Below, piece by piece: positions 1 to 6,673 of a DNA stretch of 11,398 nucleotides (position 1 is its first letter; every line of letters begins with the position of its first letter). Made by a program: the position numbers and the translations under genes. A model generated the notes under the pieces. That model did not search any database. It was not told the origin of the DNA and was given only the letters and a program-made list of their open reading frames with translations. Source of the stretch: Candidatus Omnitrophota bacterium. Lineage in GTDB: Bacteria > Omnitrophota > Gorgyraeia > Gygaellales > Profunditerraquicolaceae. Where the stretch lies: positions 1 to 11,398 of the forward strand of contig JAUYDQ010000073.1 of NCBI GenBank assembly GCA_030691725.1, written 5' to 3'.

Positions 1-2
1 TT

Positions 3-1040
3 TTATCCGGTTGCGCCACTGTTTCCAGAAGAGAAGCTCTGCCCACCTATAATATCGACGGCGTAACCTATGTGCCTTTGGTTTCTTTATGTGAATCAGA
101 AAATATAGCCTGGGAATATGATACGTTCACCCGGACAGCTAATCTCAGTAAAGGCGCGCATAAGATAAATTTAATGGTAGGCCAGAGACTCGTAGTCGTT
201 GATGGCATGTCCCAGTATCTTAAGCATCCCGTGGATATTTATCAAGGCACAGTAGTCCTCCCCTTTAAATTCAAAGAACAGGTTTTAGATAGTTTGTTTA
301 AAGAGCGCTATCCCGAGCGTAAGACAACTTTACCTTTAACCAGAATCAAAAGGATTGTGATGGATGCCGGGCATGGCGGAAAGGATCCCGGCACGATAGG
401 GAAAAGGGGTTTAAGAGAAAAGGATGTTAACTTAGATATTGCTAAGAGGCTAAGCAAACTACTGAGGGCTGACGGCGTAGACGTGGTGATGACGCGCTCT
501 AGCGATAATTTTATTTCTCTTGAGCGCAGGGTAGATATTGCTAATAATTCTAAGGCAGACCTTTTCATAAGCATCCACTCTAATGCTAATCGGGTGAGGA
601 GTCTAAATGGCTTAGAGGTATATTATATTTCTCCTAATGTAAGCGATTCTAAGCGGGCGTTGTATTGCGCGCAGAATGCTGCGTTAAATTTAGATAAGTC
701 CTATTTTGCTTTCTCTCCGTCTTTGAATTTAAAGGCAACGCTGTGGGATATGATTCATACTTCTAACCGCGCAGAGTCAGTAAGATTAGCCCGCAACGTA
801 TGCAGCGCCATAGATAACAACCTGAATACAAAAGTCTTAGGCATAAAAGGCGCTCCTTTTTATGTTTTAAAAGGCGCACAGATGCCTGCGATTTTAATCG
901 AGACAGGTTTTTTATCCAATTTTCAGGAAGAGCGCATGATGAAGAACGCTTATTATCGCCAACAGATAGCTGAAAGCATAGAGCAGGGAATACTGAAATA
1001 TGCGCGGGATTTGACATTACTGGAGGCGGCGAGACAATGA
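3..1040 (+). CDS. N-acetylmuramoyl-L-alanine amidase, lipoprotein type (5' partial)
   Basis: Zinc amidase that cleaves the bond between N-acetylmuramic acid and L-alanine in peptidoglycan, probably acting in the periplasm. The frame is open from base 3, and its first residues read LSGCAT, which looks like a lipobox with the lipidated Cys at fragment residue 4. Most of the signal peptide therefore lies upstream of the window. An internal GTG at 72 is unlikely to be the start because it would cut into the N-terminal domain. Residues about 14-75 (IDGVTYVPL to LVVVDG) resemble the copper amine oxidase N-terminal-like domain, a probable wall-binding or substrate module. The Amidase_3 domain follows from about residue 115. 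Expected zinc ligands are His124 (DAGHGG), Glu139 (REKD) and the His of SIHSNANR. The catalytic Glu is in ILIETGFLSN. The stop overlaps the murI start by 4 bp (ATGA). Domain assignment is firm; the lipoprotein call rests on a truncated signal peptide. Confidence 0.92.
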   Translation, partial: LSGCATVSRREALPTYNIDGVTYVPLVSLCESENIAWEYDTFTRTANLSKGAHKINLMVGQRLVVVDGMSQYLKHPVDIYQGTVVLPFKFKEQVLDSLFKERYPERKTTLPLTRIKRIVMDAGHGGKDPGTIGKRGLREKDVNLDIAKRLSKLLRADGVDVVMTRSSDNFISLERRVDIANNSKADLFISIHSNANRVRSLNGLEVYYISPNVSDSKRALYCAQNAALNLDKSYFAFSPSLNLKATLWDMIHTSNRAESVRLARNVCSAIDNNLNTKVLGIKGAPFYVLKGAQMPAILIETGFLSNFQEERMMKNAYYRQQIAESIEQGILKYARDLTLLEAARQ

Positions 1041-1831
1041 GACCAATCGGCGTGTTTGATTCCGGCGTAGGTGGGCTGACTGTGGTTAAAGAATTAATCC
1101 GTCAGCTGCCCGGTGAAGATATAATCTATTTCGGCGATACTGCCCGTGTGCCCTATGGTATAAAATCTAAAGAGACAGTAATCAGGTTTTCTATTGAGAG
1201 CATCTTGTTTTTATTAAAACAGGAAGTAAAACTGATCTGCGTTGCCTGTAATACCGTATCCAGCGTTGCCCTTCCCATAATAAAAAGCCATTTCCGGGTA
1301 CCTATTGTAGGCGTGATTAGCCCCGGAGTAAGAGAAGCAGTCTATGCTACGCAGAATAAACGTATAGGCGTTATCGGCACGCGCGGCACCATAGAAAGCC
1401 ATACCTATGAAAACGAGATCAAACAACTTGACCATTCGATTAAAGTCATTGCTGTTGCCTGTCCTCTATTCGTGCCTTTTGCCGAGGAAGGCTGGCTCGC
1501 AGGCAGTGAAGTTCTGAGTGTGGCTAAAAAGTATCTTAAGCCTTTAAATGATGCCCGTGTTGATACGGTTATTCTGGGCTGCACACATTATCCGTTACTT
1601 AAGCCGGTGATTAAAAAGGCATTAGGAAAAAACGTGACATTAATTGATTCAGCCAAACAAGTAGCCATGGAAGTAAAAAAGATTCTGGTTACAGAGGGGT
1701 TACTGAATACAGGCCGCAGAAAGTCCAGACACAAATTTTACGTCACTGATAATACGAAATGGTTTAGTCGCGTGGCAGAGAGATTTTTAGGTGCTACTTT
1801 ATCCAATGTAGAAAAGGTCAATAATGTATAG
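1037..1831 (+). CDS. murI: Glutamate racemase
   Basis: Cofactor-independent racemase converting L-glutamate to the D-glutamate needed by MurD in cytoplasmic peptidoglycan precursor synthesis. At 264 residues it has normal family length. Visible motifs are GVFDSGVGG at residues 5-13 (Asp8, Ser9), YFGDTARVPYG at 31-41, the first catalytic cysteine in VACNTVSS (Cys71), and the second in LGCTHYPLL (Cys182, followed by His184). The ATG overlaps the amidase stop, and GGAGG at 1022-1026 is a suitable ribosome binding site 10 nt upstream. The 3' end overlaps queD by 8 bp. Pairing with a wall amidase makes functional sense, since both genes act on peptidoglycan. Confidence 0.97.
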   Translation: MRPIGVFDSGVGGLTVVKELIRQLPGEDIIYFGDTARVPYGIKSKETVIRFSIESILFLLKQEVKLICVACNTVSSVALPIIKSHFRVPIVGVISPGVREAVYATQNKRIGVIGTRGTIESHTYENEIKQLDHSIKVIAVACPLFVPFAEEGWLAGSEVLSVAKKYLKPLNDARVDTVILGCTHYPLLKPVIKKALGKNVTLIDSAKQVAMEVKKILVTEGLLNTGRRKSRHKFYVTDNTKWFSRVAERFLGATLSNVEKVNNV

Positions 1832-2183
1832 CATAAAAATCGAATCCTATTTTAGTTCAGCGCATTTCCTGCGTGATTATAGGGGTAAATGCGAAGAATT
1901 GCACGGCCACAACTGGAAGGTAGAAGTTAATGTGGAAGCGAAAAAGCTGGATAAGGCAGGTATGGTCTTAGACTTTAAGGATTTAAAGATGAAATTAAAT
2001 GAGATATTAGAAAAATTAGACCATAAATGTTTAAATCACCTCGCCTATTTTAAGAAAGTCAATCCTACTTCCGAGAATATTGCGCAATATATATACAATA
2101 GTCTTAAGTCAGAAGTCAAAAGTCTTAAGTTAGTTACGGTCTGGGAAAGCCATAATAGTTGCGCATCTTATTATGCGGGATGA
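1824..2183 (+). CDS. queD: 6-carboxytetrahydropterin synthase QueD (6-pyruvoyl-tetrahydropterin synthase family)
   Basis: Converts 7,8-dihydroneopterin triphosphate to 6-carboxy-5,6,7,8-tetrahydropterin, the second step of queuosine precursor synthesis. The 119-residue protein has the family's compact fold length. Zinc ligands are His14 (SSAHFL) and His27/His29 (LHGHNW). The candidate catalytic Cys23 lies just before HGHN in GKCEELHGHNW, as in QueD rather than in eukaryotic PTPS. LDHKCLNH and the late VWES motif, with the substrate-binding Glu, are present. The start overlaps murI by 8 bp, with AAAAGG shortly upstream. The stop overlaps queC by 4 bp. The adjoining queC, queE and queF make the queuosine role, rather than biopterin synthesis, nearly certain. 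Confidence 0.96.
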   Translation: MYSIKIESYFSSAHFLRDYRGKCEELHGHNWKVEVNVEAKKLDKAGMVLDFKDLKMKLNEILEKLDHKCLNHLAYFKKVNPTSENIAQYIYNSLKSEVKSLKLVTVWESHNSCASYYAG

Positions 2184-2902
2184 AAAAAGCCGTAGTTTTG
2201 TTATCCGGGGGTTTAGATTCAGCCACAACTTTATATTTTGCCAGGAAACAGGGCTATAAATGTTTCTGTCTTATCTTTGACTATGGCCAGCGCCACAAAA
2301 AAGAGATAGAATCAGCAAAAAAGATTGCCCGAGAGGCAGTGTGCCCTGCCCAAGTTATAAAAATTAATCTACCCTGGGGAGGTTCGAGTTTATTAGATAA
2401 GGAATTAAAAATTCCTCAACGCTATAACGTAAAAAGCAATAGCGCAATCCCTTCAACTTATGTTCCGGCACGCAACATAATCTTCTTAAGTTTTGCTTTA
2501 TCTTTTGCTGAGGCGATTAAGGCAGAAGCGATATTTATCGGCGCGCATATTCAGGACTACAGCGGTTATCCTGACTGTCGGCCGGAATTTTATCGCGCAT
2601 TTAAGAAAGTAATCCTGACAGGAACAAAAGCCGGAGTAGAAAAGAGAGGCATTAAAATCCAGATTCCTTTAATTCGTAAGACTAAAGCCCAGATTATTCG
2701 TAAGGCTCGGCAATTAAACGTACCCCTTGCTTTAACCTGGTCCTGTTATCGCGGAGGAAAGGTTCCTTGCAGTGAATGCGATAGTTGTTATTATAGGGCG
2801 AAGGGTTTCCGGGAAGCCGGAATAAGAGACCCCCTCACTAAGGGACGTCTTTTAACCCAATCGAGGGACGTCTTTGAAGTCAATCGGAAAGGTGTCCCCT
2901 AA
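2180..2902 (+). CDS. queC: 7-cyano-7-deazaguanine (preQ0) synthase QueC with repeat-derived C-terminus
   Basis: ATP-dependent ligase that turns 7-carboxy-7-deazaguanine into preQ0. The PP-loop SGGLDS is at residues 9-14. Four zinc-binding cysteines (189, 197, 200, 203) form the family motif WSCYRGGKVPCSECDSC. I chose ATG 2180, which overlaps the queD stop in an ATGA junction, over an upstream TTG at 2159 that would add seven residues inside queD. The protein is 240 residues. The conserved part seems to end at GIRDPLT (about residue 220). The last 20 residues are encoded by a truncated and a complete copy of the 37-bp hairpin element, and the stop codon falls at the element's edge. The enzyme assignment is secure; that the tail is an acquired extension is inferred from the repeat and from the usual end point of the family. 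Confidence 0.96.
   Translation: MKKAVVLLSGGLDSATTLYFARKQGYKCFCLIFDYGQRHKKEIESAKKIAREAVCPAQVIKINLPWGGSSLLDKELKIPQRYNVKSNSAIPSTYVPARNIIFLSFALSFAEAIKAEAIFIGAHIQDYSGYPDCRPEFYRAFKKVILTGTKAGVEKRGIKIQIPLIRKTKAQIIRKARQLNVPLALTWSCYRGGKVPCSECDSCYYRAKGFREAGIRDPLTKGRLLTQSRDVFEVNRKGVP
2842..2863 (+). repeat. Truncated copy of the hairpin repeat
   Basis: These 22 bp match the first 22 bases (from GGGAC) of the full copy that follows, with 3 mismatches, and match the copy at 6027 with 2 mismatches. The copy holds the 5' arm GGGACGTCTTT and most of the loop but lacks the 3' arm, so it cannot fold alone. It lies in frame within the queC 3' end and encodes part of the queC tail. Confidence 0.75.
2864..2900 (+). 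repeat. 37-bp hairpin repeat, copy 1
   Basis: Bounded by AGGGAC and GTCCCCT. The arms GGGACGTCTTT (2865-2875) and AAAGGTGTCCC (2888-2898) pair over 11 positions, two of them G-U, around a 12-nt loop. It is 34/37 identical to the copy at 6026-6062. It encodes the end of QueC, whose TAA stop begins at the last base of the repeat (2900), so the element partly sets where queC ends. It resembles REP-type dispersed elements in size and structure, but I cannot name a family. Confidence 0.8.
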
Positions 2903-2907
2903 CGGAT

Positions 2908-3585
2908 ATGAGGACAAGAGGGAAAATTACAGAAGTCTTCAGTAGCGTTCAAGGCGAAGGCCTTTATTTTGGCGAAGAACAGATCTTTGTGCGTTTTTTC
3001 GGTTGCAATCTTAAATGCAAATTCTGCGATACGCACTTAGACCGTTTCACAGAGTATGAGCCGGAGGAATTACTCCAAGAGCTAAAGCTATATAAGAATG
3101 GCCATGCTACTGTATCGTTTACAGGCGGTGAACCGCTTTTACAGAAGTATTTTTTGAAAGCAATACTCAAATTGACTCGCAAAGAAGGTTATAAAAACTA
3201 CCTGGAGACAAATGGCATATTACACAGCGCATTAGAAGATGTTATAGATGACGTCGATATTGTAGCTATGGACCTGAAATTGCCAAGCTCTACAGGCCTG
3301 AAAGATTTCTGGCATCATCATCATCGGTTCCTTAAAGTCGCCTCTAAAAAAGAAACATTCTTAAAAATGGTAATCTGCCAGGATACGAATGAAGAGGACC
3401 TAAAAGAGGGTTTAAGATTGATAAAAGAAGTAAATAAGTTCCTCATTTTAGTTTTACAGCCTAATAGTTATGAAGAATACGAACCGATGATAGAGAAATT
3501 AGAGCGTTTTAAAGATATTGCAAGAGATAACCATATCACTGCCTGCGTCATTCCGCAGCTACACAAAAAGATAGGATTAAAATAA
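2908..3585 (+). CDS. queE: 7-carboxy-7-deazaguanine synthase QueE (radical SAM)
   Basis: Radical SAM enzyme that contracts 6-carboxytetrahydropterin to 7-carboxy-7-deazaguanine, between QueD and QueC in the pathway. The 4Fe-4S cluster motif CNLKCKFC is at Cys33, Cys37 and Cys40, giving the standard CxxxCxxC spacing. FTGGEPLL at 71-78 is the SAM-contacting GGE region. The N-terminus ITEVFSSVQGEG matches the QueE substrate-binding start. The 225-residue length is in the family range. The start lies 5 nt after the queC stop. No good ribosome binding site is visible apart from GGAAAGG at 2886-2892, inside the hairpin repeat and too far from the ATG, so translation may depend on coupling to queC. 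Confidence 0.95.
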   Translation: MRTRGKITEVFSSVQGEGLYFGEEQIFVRFFGCNLKCKFCDTHLDRFTEYEPEELLQELKLYKNGHATVSFTGGEPLLQKYFLKAILKLTRKEGYKNYLETNGILHSALEDVIDDVDIVAMDLKLPSSTGLKDFWHHHHRFLKVASKKETFLKMVICQDTNEEDLKEGLRLIKEVNKFLILVLQPNSYEEYEPMIEKLERFKDIARDNHITACVIPQLHKKIGLK

Positions 3586-3586
3586 T

Positions 3587-3985
3587 ATGACTAAAAGACT
3601 GAGTAGCTACGAAGGCCTGCAAAAGAATATCCGCAGTTTAAAAACTCCTGAGATTGAGGTCTGGAAGAATCAATATCCGGACAGAATCTATACCATAAAT
3701 TTAGAAATCCCGGAATTTACCTGCATCTGCCCAAAGACAGGCCTGCCGGATTTTGCAACCATTACCATTGAATACTCGCCAGCTAAGTACTGTATTGAGT
3801 TAAAGTCATTTAAGCTCTACACTATATTCTATCGTAACTTAGGGATATTTCATGAACACCTGACAAATAAAATATTGGATGATTTTGTAAGTGCCTGTAA
3901 ACCCCGTTGGGTGAAGATTGCAACACAATTTAATCCGCGCGGCGGCATAACAACTACAGTTGTGCGAGAATACAAAAGAAGATGA
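3587..3985 (+). CDS. queF: preQ0 reductase QueF (NADPH-dependent 7-cyano-7-deazaguanine reductase), short type
   Basis: Reduces the nitrile of preQ0 to the aminomethyl group of preQ1, the base inserted into tRNA by Tgt. The 132-residue length fits the unimodular Bacillus-like QueF, which belongs to the tunnel-fold family with GTP cyclohydrolase I. Motif FTCICPKTGLPDFA holds the nucleophilic Cys48, which forms a thioimide with substrate, and the proton donor Asp55. The signature ELKSFKLY is at 71-78, and FHE (Glu90) is the substrate-binding glutamate. AGGA at 3573-3576 is a reasonable ribosome binding site. The ATG is 1 nt after the queE stop, and the stop overlaps the fumarase alpha start (ATGA). 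Confidence 0.96.
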   Translation: MTKRLSSYEGLQKNIRSLKTPEIEVWKNQYPDRIYTINLEIPEFTCICPKTGLPDFATITIEYSPAKYCIELKSFKLYTIFYRNLGIFHEHLTNKILDDFVSACKPRWVKIATQFNPRGGITTTVVREYKRR

Positions 3986-4803
3986 AAGTAATTTCAGCAA
4001 ATAAAATTAAAGATGTAATCTCTGGATTGTGCATCCGGGCAAATCTGGTTTTAAGAAAGGATGTTTTATCCGGCCTTAAGGCTGCTTATTCCAAAGAGAC
4101 AAAAAGAAGAGCAAAAGATATTTTGAAGGCGATTATCAATAATGCTGATATTGCCAGAAGAGAAAAATTAGCCATCTGCCAGGATACAGGGTTACCGGTA
4201 GTCTTTTTAGAAATCGGCCAGGATGTAAAGATTATCGGAGACTTAAGGAGAGCAGTAAATAAAGGCGTTGAGGAAGGATATAGAAGAGGGTATTTAAGAA
4301 ATTCCATAATTAGCAATCCCTTGTCCAGAAGTAGGCCCGGATATTCTCCTGTGGTGATTCATACGGAGATTGTCAGGGGCAATAAGTTAAAAATAATTGT
4401 TCTGCCTAAAGGTTTTGGCTGCGAAAATAAGACGCAATTGAAAATGTTTAACCCTACTGCCAAAATCAGCGAGATTGAAAAATTTATTGTTGATTTAGTT
4501 GAGTCTGCCGGGCCCGATGCCTGTCCGCCTTATATTGTCGGCGTGGGAATTGGCGGAACAGCAGATTATGCAATGTTTTTAGCAAAGAAGGCACTTTTAA
4601 AACCTGTTACTCGCCGGTTCAGTAAATTAGAAGCAGATTTATTGAGAAAAATAAATAAACTGAATATCGGCCCGATGGGTTTAGGCGGAGAGACTACCTG
4701 CTTAGGAGTAAATATCGAAACATATCCTACCCATATTGCAGGGCTACCTGTTGCGGTAAATATCAGCTGTCATGCCTTAAGAAGCGCCGCCAAGACATTA
4801 TGA
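3982..4803 (+). CDS. Class I fumarate hydratase (or tartrate dehydratase-type) alpha subunit
   Basis: Iron-sulfur hydro-lyase subunit, probably catalysing fumarate/malate interconversion together with the next gene. The 273-residue protein corresponds to the N-terminal part of single-chain FumA. Three cysteines suited to a 4Fe-4S cluster are visible: Cys66 in AICQDTGLP, Cys181 in PDACPPYIVGVGIGG, and Cys240 in GGETTCLGV. HTEIVRGNKLKI and PKGFGCENK are typical of the family. It overlaps queF and the beta subunit by 4 bp on each side, so equimolar coupled translation is likely. Fumarase and L(+)-tartrate dehydratase cannot be told apart from sequence alone. Fumarase is the more likely role in a housekeeping operon. 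Confidence 0.93.
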   Translation: MKVISANKIKDVISGLCIRANLVLRKDVLSGLKAAYSKETKRRAKDILKAIINNADIARREKLAICQDTGLPVVFLEIGQDVKIIGDLRRAVNKGVEEGYRRGYLRNSIISNPLSRSRPGYSPVVIHTEIVRGNKLKIIVLPKGFGCENKTQLKMFNPTAKISEIEKFIVDLVESAGPDACPPYIVGVGIGGTADYAMFLAKKALLKPVTRRFSKLEADLLRKINKLNIGPMGLGGETTCLGVNIETYPTHIAGLPVAVNISCHALRSAAKTL

Positions 4804-5321
4804 AAAGAATAAATACTCCTTTAACAAAAAGCGAGATTGAGAGATTAAAGGTAGGCGAGGAAATTTTATTAAGCGGCATTATTTATACTGCTAGGGACCA
4901 GGTGCATAAAAGATTAGTTGAAGCAATTAATAAAAATAAGAAAACGCCCATTGATTTAAAAGGCCAGATTATCTATTACTGCGGGCCAACACCTGCACCT
5001 CGCGGAAAAATTATCGGTTCGTGCGGGCCAACGACAAGCAGCCGGATGGATGAGTTTACGCCTGCATTATTGAAAAAGGGCGTTCTCGCTATGATTGGTA
5101 AGGGTAGGCGCTTCGGGCAGGTAATCCAGGCAATAAAAAAATACAAGGCAGTATATTTTTTAACTTATGCAGGGTGCGGTGCGCTTCTATCAAAATATGT
5201 GAAGAAAAATGAGTCAGTTGCCTATAAGGATTTAGGGCCGGAGGCAATTTATAAATTAGAGGTCAGAGATTTTCCGTTAATTGTAGGCATAGATACGAGA
5301 GGAAGGAGCATTTATGATTAG
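4800..5321 (+). CDS. Class I fumarate hydratase (or tartrate dehydratase-type) beta subunit
   Basis: Second subunit of the heterodimeric Fe-S hydro-lyase, matching the C-terminal domain of single-chain class I fumarases. At 173 residues it has the usual length for a separate beta chain. Recognisable motifs are [10 protein letters not shown] at 29-38, YYCGPTPAP at 59-67, [12 protein letters not shown] at 73-84, MIGKGRR at 98-104, and YAGCGALL at 123-130. The ATG overlaps the alpha stop by 4 bp, and the 3' end overlaps rph by 8 bp. Having alpha and beta separate is the common arrangement in anaerobic bacteria and archaea. Confidence 0.93.
   Translation: MKRINTPLTKSEIERLKVGEEILLSGIIYTARDQVHKRLVEAINKNKKTPIDLKGQIIYYCGPTPAPRGKIIGSCGPTTSSRMDEFTPALLKKGVLAMIGKGRRFGQVIQAIKKYKAVYFLTYAGCGALLSKYVKKNESVAYKDLGPEAIYKLEVRDFPLIVGIDTRGRSIYD
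5301..5308 (+). promoter_or_regulatory. Strong Shine-Dalgarno site for rph
   Basis: GGAAGGAG lies inside the 3' end of the fumarase beta gene. Its AGGAG core (5304-5308) is 5 nt before ATG 5314, so it fixes the rph start. It is the best ribosome binding site in the operon; most other genes rely on overlapping stops and starts. Confidence 0.7.
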
Positions 5322-6027
5322 ACAGGATGGTCGGGGACTGGATAAGATAAGAAAGGTACAGATTACTCGCAATTATATAAAATACGCAGAGGGGTCTTGT
5401 TTAATAGAGATGGGTAATACCCGCGTTATCTGCACTGCTTCCGTTGAAGAATCTGTGCCGCCGTTTTTAAAAGGCACAGGCACTGGCTGGGTAACTGCGG
5501 AATATGGTATGCTTCCGCGCTCCTGTCAGACACGCATCAAACGCGGAAAAGATTCAGGTAGAACCTATGAAATACAGCGGTTGGTGGGCCGTTCATTAAG
5601 AGCAATCTGCGATATGAAACCCATAGGTGAACGTACTATATGGATTGATTGCGATGTTATCCAGGCTGACGGCGGAACGCGCGCTGCCTCTATCACCGGT
5701 AGTTTTTTTGCTCTTGCGGATGCCTTGAACAAACTCAAAAAAGGCGGCCTATTAAATAAGATTCCTGTAAAGGATTTTGTGGCTGCGACAAGCGTAGGCA
5801 TTGTGAACGGGGAGTTGCTTTTAGACTTAACCTACGAAGAAGATTCCAAGGCTGAAGTGGATATGAATATTGTGATGACCGGAGAAGGTGAATTTATTGA
5901 AATCCAGGGCACTGCTGAACGTAAAACCTTCAATAAAGACCAGGCGGATAAACTCTTAACCTTGGCAAAGAAAGGGATTGAAGAATTAGTTGATATCCAA
6001 AGAAATCTCCTCAAAGACATCCTATAG
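5314..6027 (+). CDS. rph: Ribonuclease PH
   Basis: Phosphorolytic 3'-5' exoribonuclease that trims tRNA precursors up to the CCA end. At 237 residues it is full length for the family. The N-terminus [13 protein letters not shown] matches the (R)xDGRxxDxLR signature. Residues [18 protein letters not shown] (52-69), the phosphate-binding region [11 protein letters not shown] (Arg89), GGTRAAS (Thr122, Arg123), and the acidic motif AEVDMN are all present. It overlaps fumarase beta by 8 bp. The TAG stop shares its last two bases with the edge of the second hairpin repeat. The pairing rph-rdgB is a common bacterial gene order. Confidence 0.97.
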   Translation: MIRQDGRGLDKIRKVQITRNYIKYAEGSCLIEMGNTRVICTASVEESVPPFLKGTGTGWVTAEYGMLPRSCQTRIKRGKDSGRTYEIQRLVGRSLRAICDMKPIGERTIWIDCDVIQADGGTRAASITGSFFALADALNKLKKGGLLNKIPVKDFVAATSVGIVNGELLLDLTYEEDSKAEVDMNIVMTGEGEFIEIQGTAERKTFNKDQADKLLTLAKKGIEELVDIQRNLLKDIL

Positions 6028-6062
6028 GGACGTCTTTGAATCCAATCGGAAGGGTGTCCCCT
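6026..6062 (+). repeat. 37-bp hairpin repeat, copy 2
   Basis: Second full copy of the element, filling most of the 43-nt gap between rph and rdgB. The arms GGGACGTCTTT (6027-6037) and AAGGGTGTCCC (6050-6060) form the same 11-bp stem. The one arm difference from copy 1 turns a U-A pair into U-G, and the other two differences are in the loop. The first bases complete the rph TAG stop. No T-run follows, so it does not look like an intrinsic terminator. Confidence 0.8.
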
Positions 6063-6070
6063 TTATTATT

Positions 6071-6673
6071 ATGGAACTAATAGTAGCAACCAAAAACAAA
6101 AAGAAATTAGAAGAAATAAAAGAGATTTTAAAAAGCCTCAATCTTAAGCTATTTTCCCTGGCAGATTATCCTAAGGCACCGCGGATAATTGAAAATGGAA
6201 AGACCTTTCGTGAGAACTCCATAAAAAAAGCAATTAAGATTGCAAAATTCACCCAAAAATTGACCTTAGGTGAAGATTCCGGTCTTTGTGTTGATGCACT
6301 GGGAGGTAAACCCGGAGTTTATTCTTCGCGGTTTGGAGGTAAAGACAAAAGCGACCGCAAAAATAATTTAAAATTACTTAAATTACTAGTGGGCCTGCCG
6401 GTAAATAAAAGAAAAGCACATTATTGCTGTGCAGTAGCTTTGGCTGACAAGAATGGCTTGGTGGGAGTTGCGGAAGGCGAGTGCAGCGGATTTATCGGTT
6501 TCACCGAAAAAGGCAATTTTGGATTTGGTTATGACCCTTTATTTGTGATACCTAAATATAAAAAAACCTTTGCTCAACTAGGGGCCCGTATAAAACATAA
6601 GATGAGCCATCGTTTCCGCGCCCTCCAGAAAGCAAAGGCAATCCTGTCTACTTACCTAAAAAGAAATCCTTAA
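6071..6673 (+). CDS. rdgB: XTP/dITP diphosphatase (non-canonical purine NTP pyrophosphatase, RdgB/HAM1 family)
   Basis: Hydrolyses XTP, ITP and dITP to monophosphates, keeping deaminated purines out of nucleic acids. The 200-residue protein starts at ATG 6071 with the family N-terminus MELIVATKNKKKLEEI. The frame is open back into rph, but an earlier start would add non-conserved residues encoded by the hairpin repeat. Motifs are IENGKTFRENS (Glu41, metal site), GEDSGL with the catalytic Asp69, GFGYDPLF at 151-158, and SHR at 179-181. FAQL at 167-170 replaces the usual (A)EL, an uncommon but not catalytic change. There is no clear Shine-Dalgarno site: AAGGG within the repeat is about 16 nt from the ATG. 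The last 26 bp overlap the 3' end of the opposite-strand AsmA-like gene. Confidence 0.95.
   Translation: MELIVATKNKKKLEEIKEILKSLNLKLFSLADYPKAPRIIENGKTFRENSIKKAIKIAKFTQKLTLGEDSGLCVDALGGKPGVYSSRFGGKDKSDRKNNLKLLKLLVGLPVNKRKAHYCCAVALADKNGLVGVAEGECSGFIGFTEKGNFGFGYDPLFVIPKYKKTFAQLGARIKHKMSHRFRALQKAKAILSTYLKRNP

Noticed and set aside
72..74. GTG as start of the amidase
   Set aside because: The upstream frame is open and encodes a lipobox-like LSGC and the first strands of the N-terminal domain, so the gene simply begins before the window.
1740..1830. preQ1 riboswitch before the que genes
   Set aside because: queD starts inside murI with no leader, and I see no pseudoknot-type preQ1 aptamer there.
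2159..2179. TTG start adding seven residues to QueC
   Set aside because: ATG 2180 sits in an ATGA overlap with the queD stop and begins the conserved MKKAVVLLSGGLDS end of the family.
2842..6062. CRISPR array
   Set aside because: The repeat copies are at two distant sites without regular spacers, and no cas genes are present.
5990..6070. Earlier ATG for rdgB inside rph
   Set aside because: The added residues come from another frame of rph and from the repeat; the family N-terminus begins at 6071.
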